A stretch of 6,091 nucleotides of DNA. Origin: Croceibacterium_A sp039927815 (GTDB lineage: Bacteria > Pseudomonadota > Alphaproteobacteria > Sphingomonadales > Sphingomonadaceae). Shown one piece after another: positions 5,976 to 6,091 of this stretch (positions are counted from its first letter, which is position 1; each line of letters opens with the position of its first letter). A program made the translations under genes and the position numbers. The stretch covers positions 1-6,091 of the forward strand of contig JBDSUJ010000001.1 of the NCBI GenBank assembly GCA_039927815.1. Direction: 5' to 3'. Below the pieces are notes generated by a model. That model was given only the letters and a program-made list of their open reading frames with translations. It ran no database searches and was not told the DNA's origin.

Positions 5976-6091
5976 GTTCCTCGTTGCCGCCGCCGATCAC
6001 GGCGAAGCTGCCGAGCCGACCGCCTTCGGAATTGCGCCGGGCGGCTATGTCGCGCTGGCGATGATCGTTGTCTTGGGCATTATGCTCTATG
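5968..6091 (+). CDS. atpF: F-type ATP synthase subunit b, 5' part only (runs off the window)
   Basis: Seen: 41 codons and one further base from a GTG to the right edge. The frame begins MLEFLVAAADHGEAAEPT and continues FGIAPGGYVALAMIVVLGIM, ending in the start of a membrane helix. This N-terminal layout, a short acidic/His-containing lead and then one membrane span, is that of subunit b in related alphaproteobacteria. It also lies exactly where b is expected, after b'. The product would pair with b' as the peripheral stalk. The GTG overlaps the b' stop by 8 nt, so ribosomes can pass from one gene to the next, giving near-equal amounts of the two partners. The rest of the protein (coiled coil and the part that contacts F1 delta) is outside the window. 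Confidence 0.87.
   Translation, partial: MLEFLVAAADHGEAAEPTAFGIAPGGYVALAMIVVLGIMLY

Noticed and set aside
1..6091. CRISPR array, insertion sequence, tRNA or rRNA gene, prophage or defence system
   Set aside because: I saw no regular repeats with spacers, no terminal inverted repeats, no transposase or integrase motifs and no tRNA-like fold. Apart from the 157-nt gap ahead of atpI, the window is densely filled by two standard operons.

Overview
The window looks like an ordinary chromosomal stretch from a GC-rich alphaproteobacterium, most likely a member of the Sphingomonadales. The reasons are the split ATP synthase layout atpI-atpB-atpE-b'-b, the RNP loop in subunit c, the H/E arrangement in subunit a that is usual in alphaproteobacteria and mitochondria, and the general look of the AtpB and b/b' N-termini. 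Genus is not determinable from this piece. All real genes are on the + strand, in two groups.

Group 1 (22-3868) is a tightly packed ydbH-ynbE-ydbL operon. It encodes a very large AsmA-like protein with an N-terminal membrane anchor (YdbH family), a small lipoprotein (YnbE family) and a small periplasmic DUF1318 protein (YdbL family). In E. coli, YdbH and YnbE form a bridge between the inner and outer membranes that helps carry phospholipids, working redundantly with TamB and YhdP, and YdbL is an accessory or chaperone-like partner. The genes are separated by 2 nt and then overlap by 1 nt, so coupled translation is likely.

A gap of about 157 nt (3869-4025) separates the groups. It has weak promoter-like and hairpin sequences but no clear terminator.

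Group 2 (4026 to the right edge) is the Fo half of an F-type ATP synthase operon: atpI (assembly factor), atpB (subunit a), atpE (subunit c), the b' gene and the start of atpF (subunit b), which runs off the window. The F1 genes are not in view. Three of these five genes seem to use GTG starts. A GC-rich stem-loop sits just after the atpE stop codon, where subunit c must be made in roughly tenfold excess over b and b'.

I found no mobile element, CRISPR array, RNA gene or clearly new system. The points most worth a second look are the atpE/b' intercistronic hairpin with a possible 8-codon micro-ORF, a proline directly after the essential arginine of subunit a, and the uncertain start and unusual lipobox of the YnbE-like lipoprotein.
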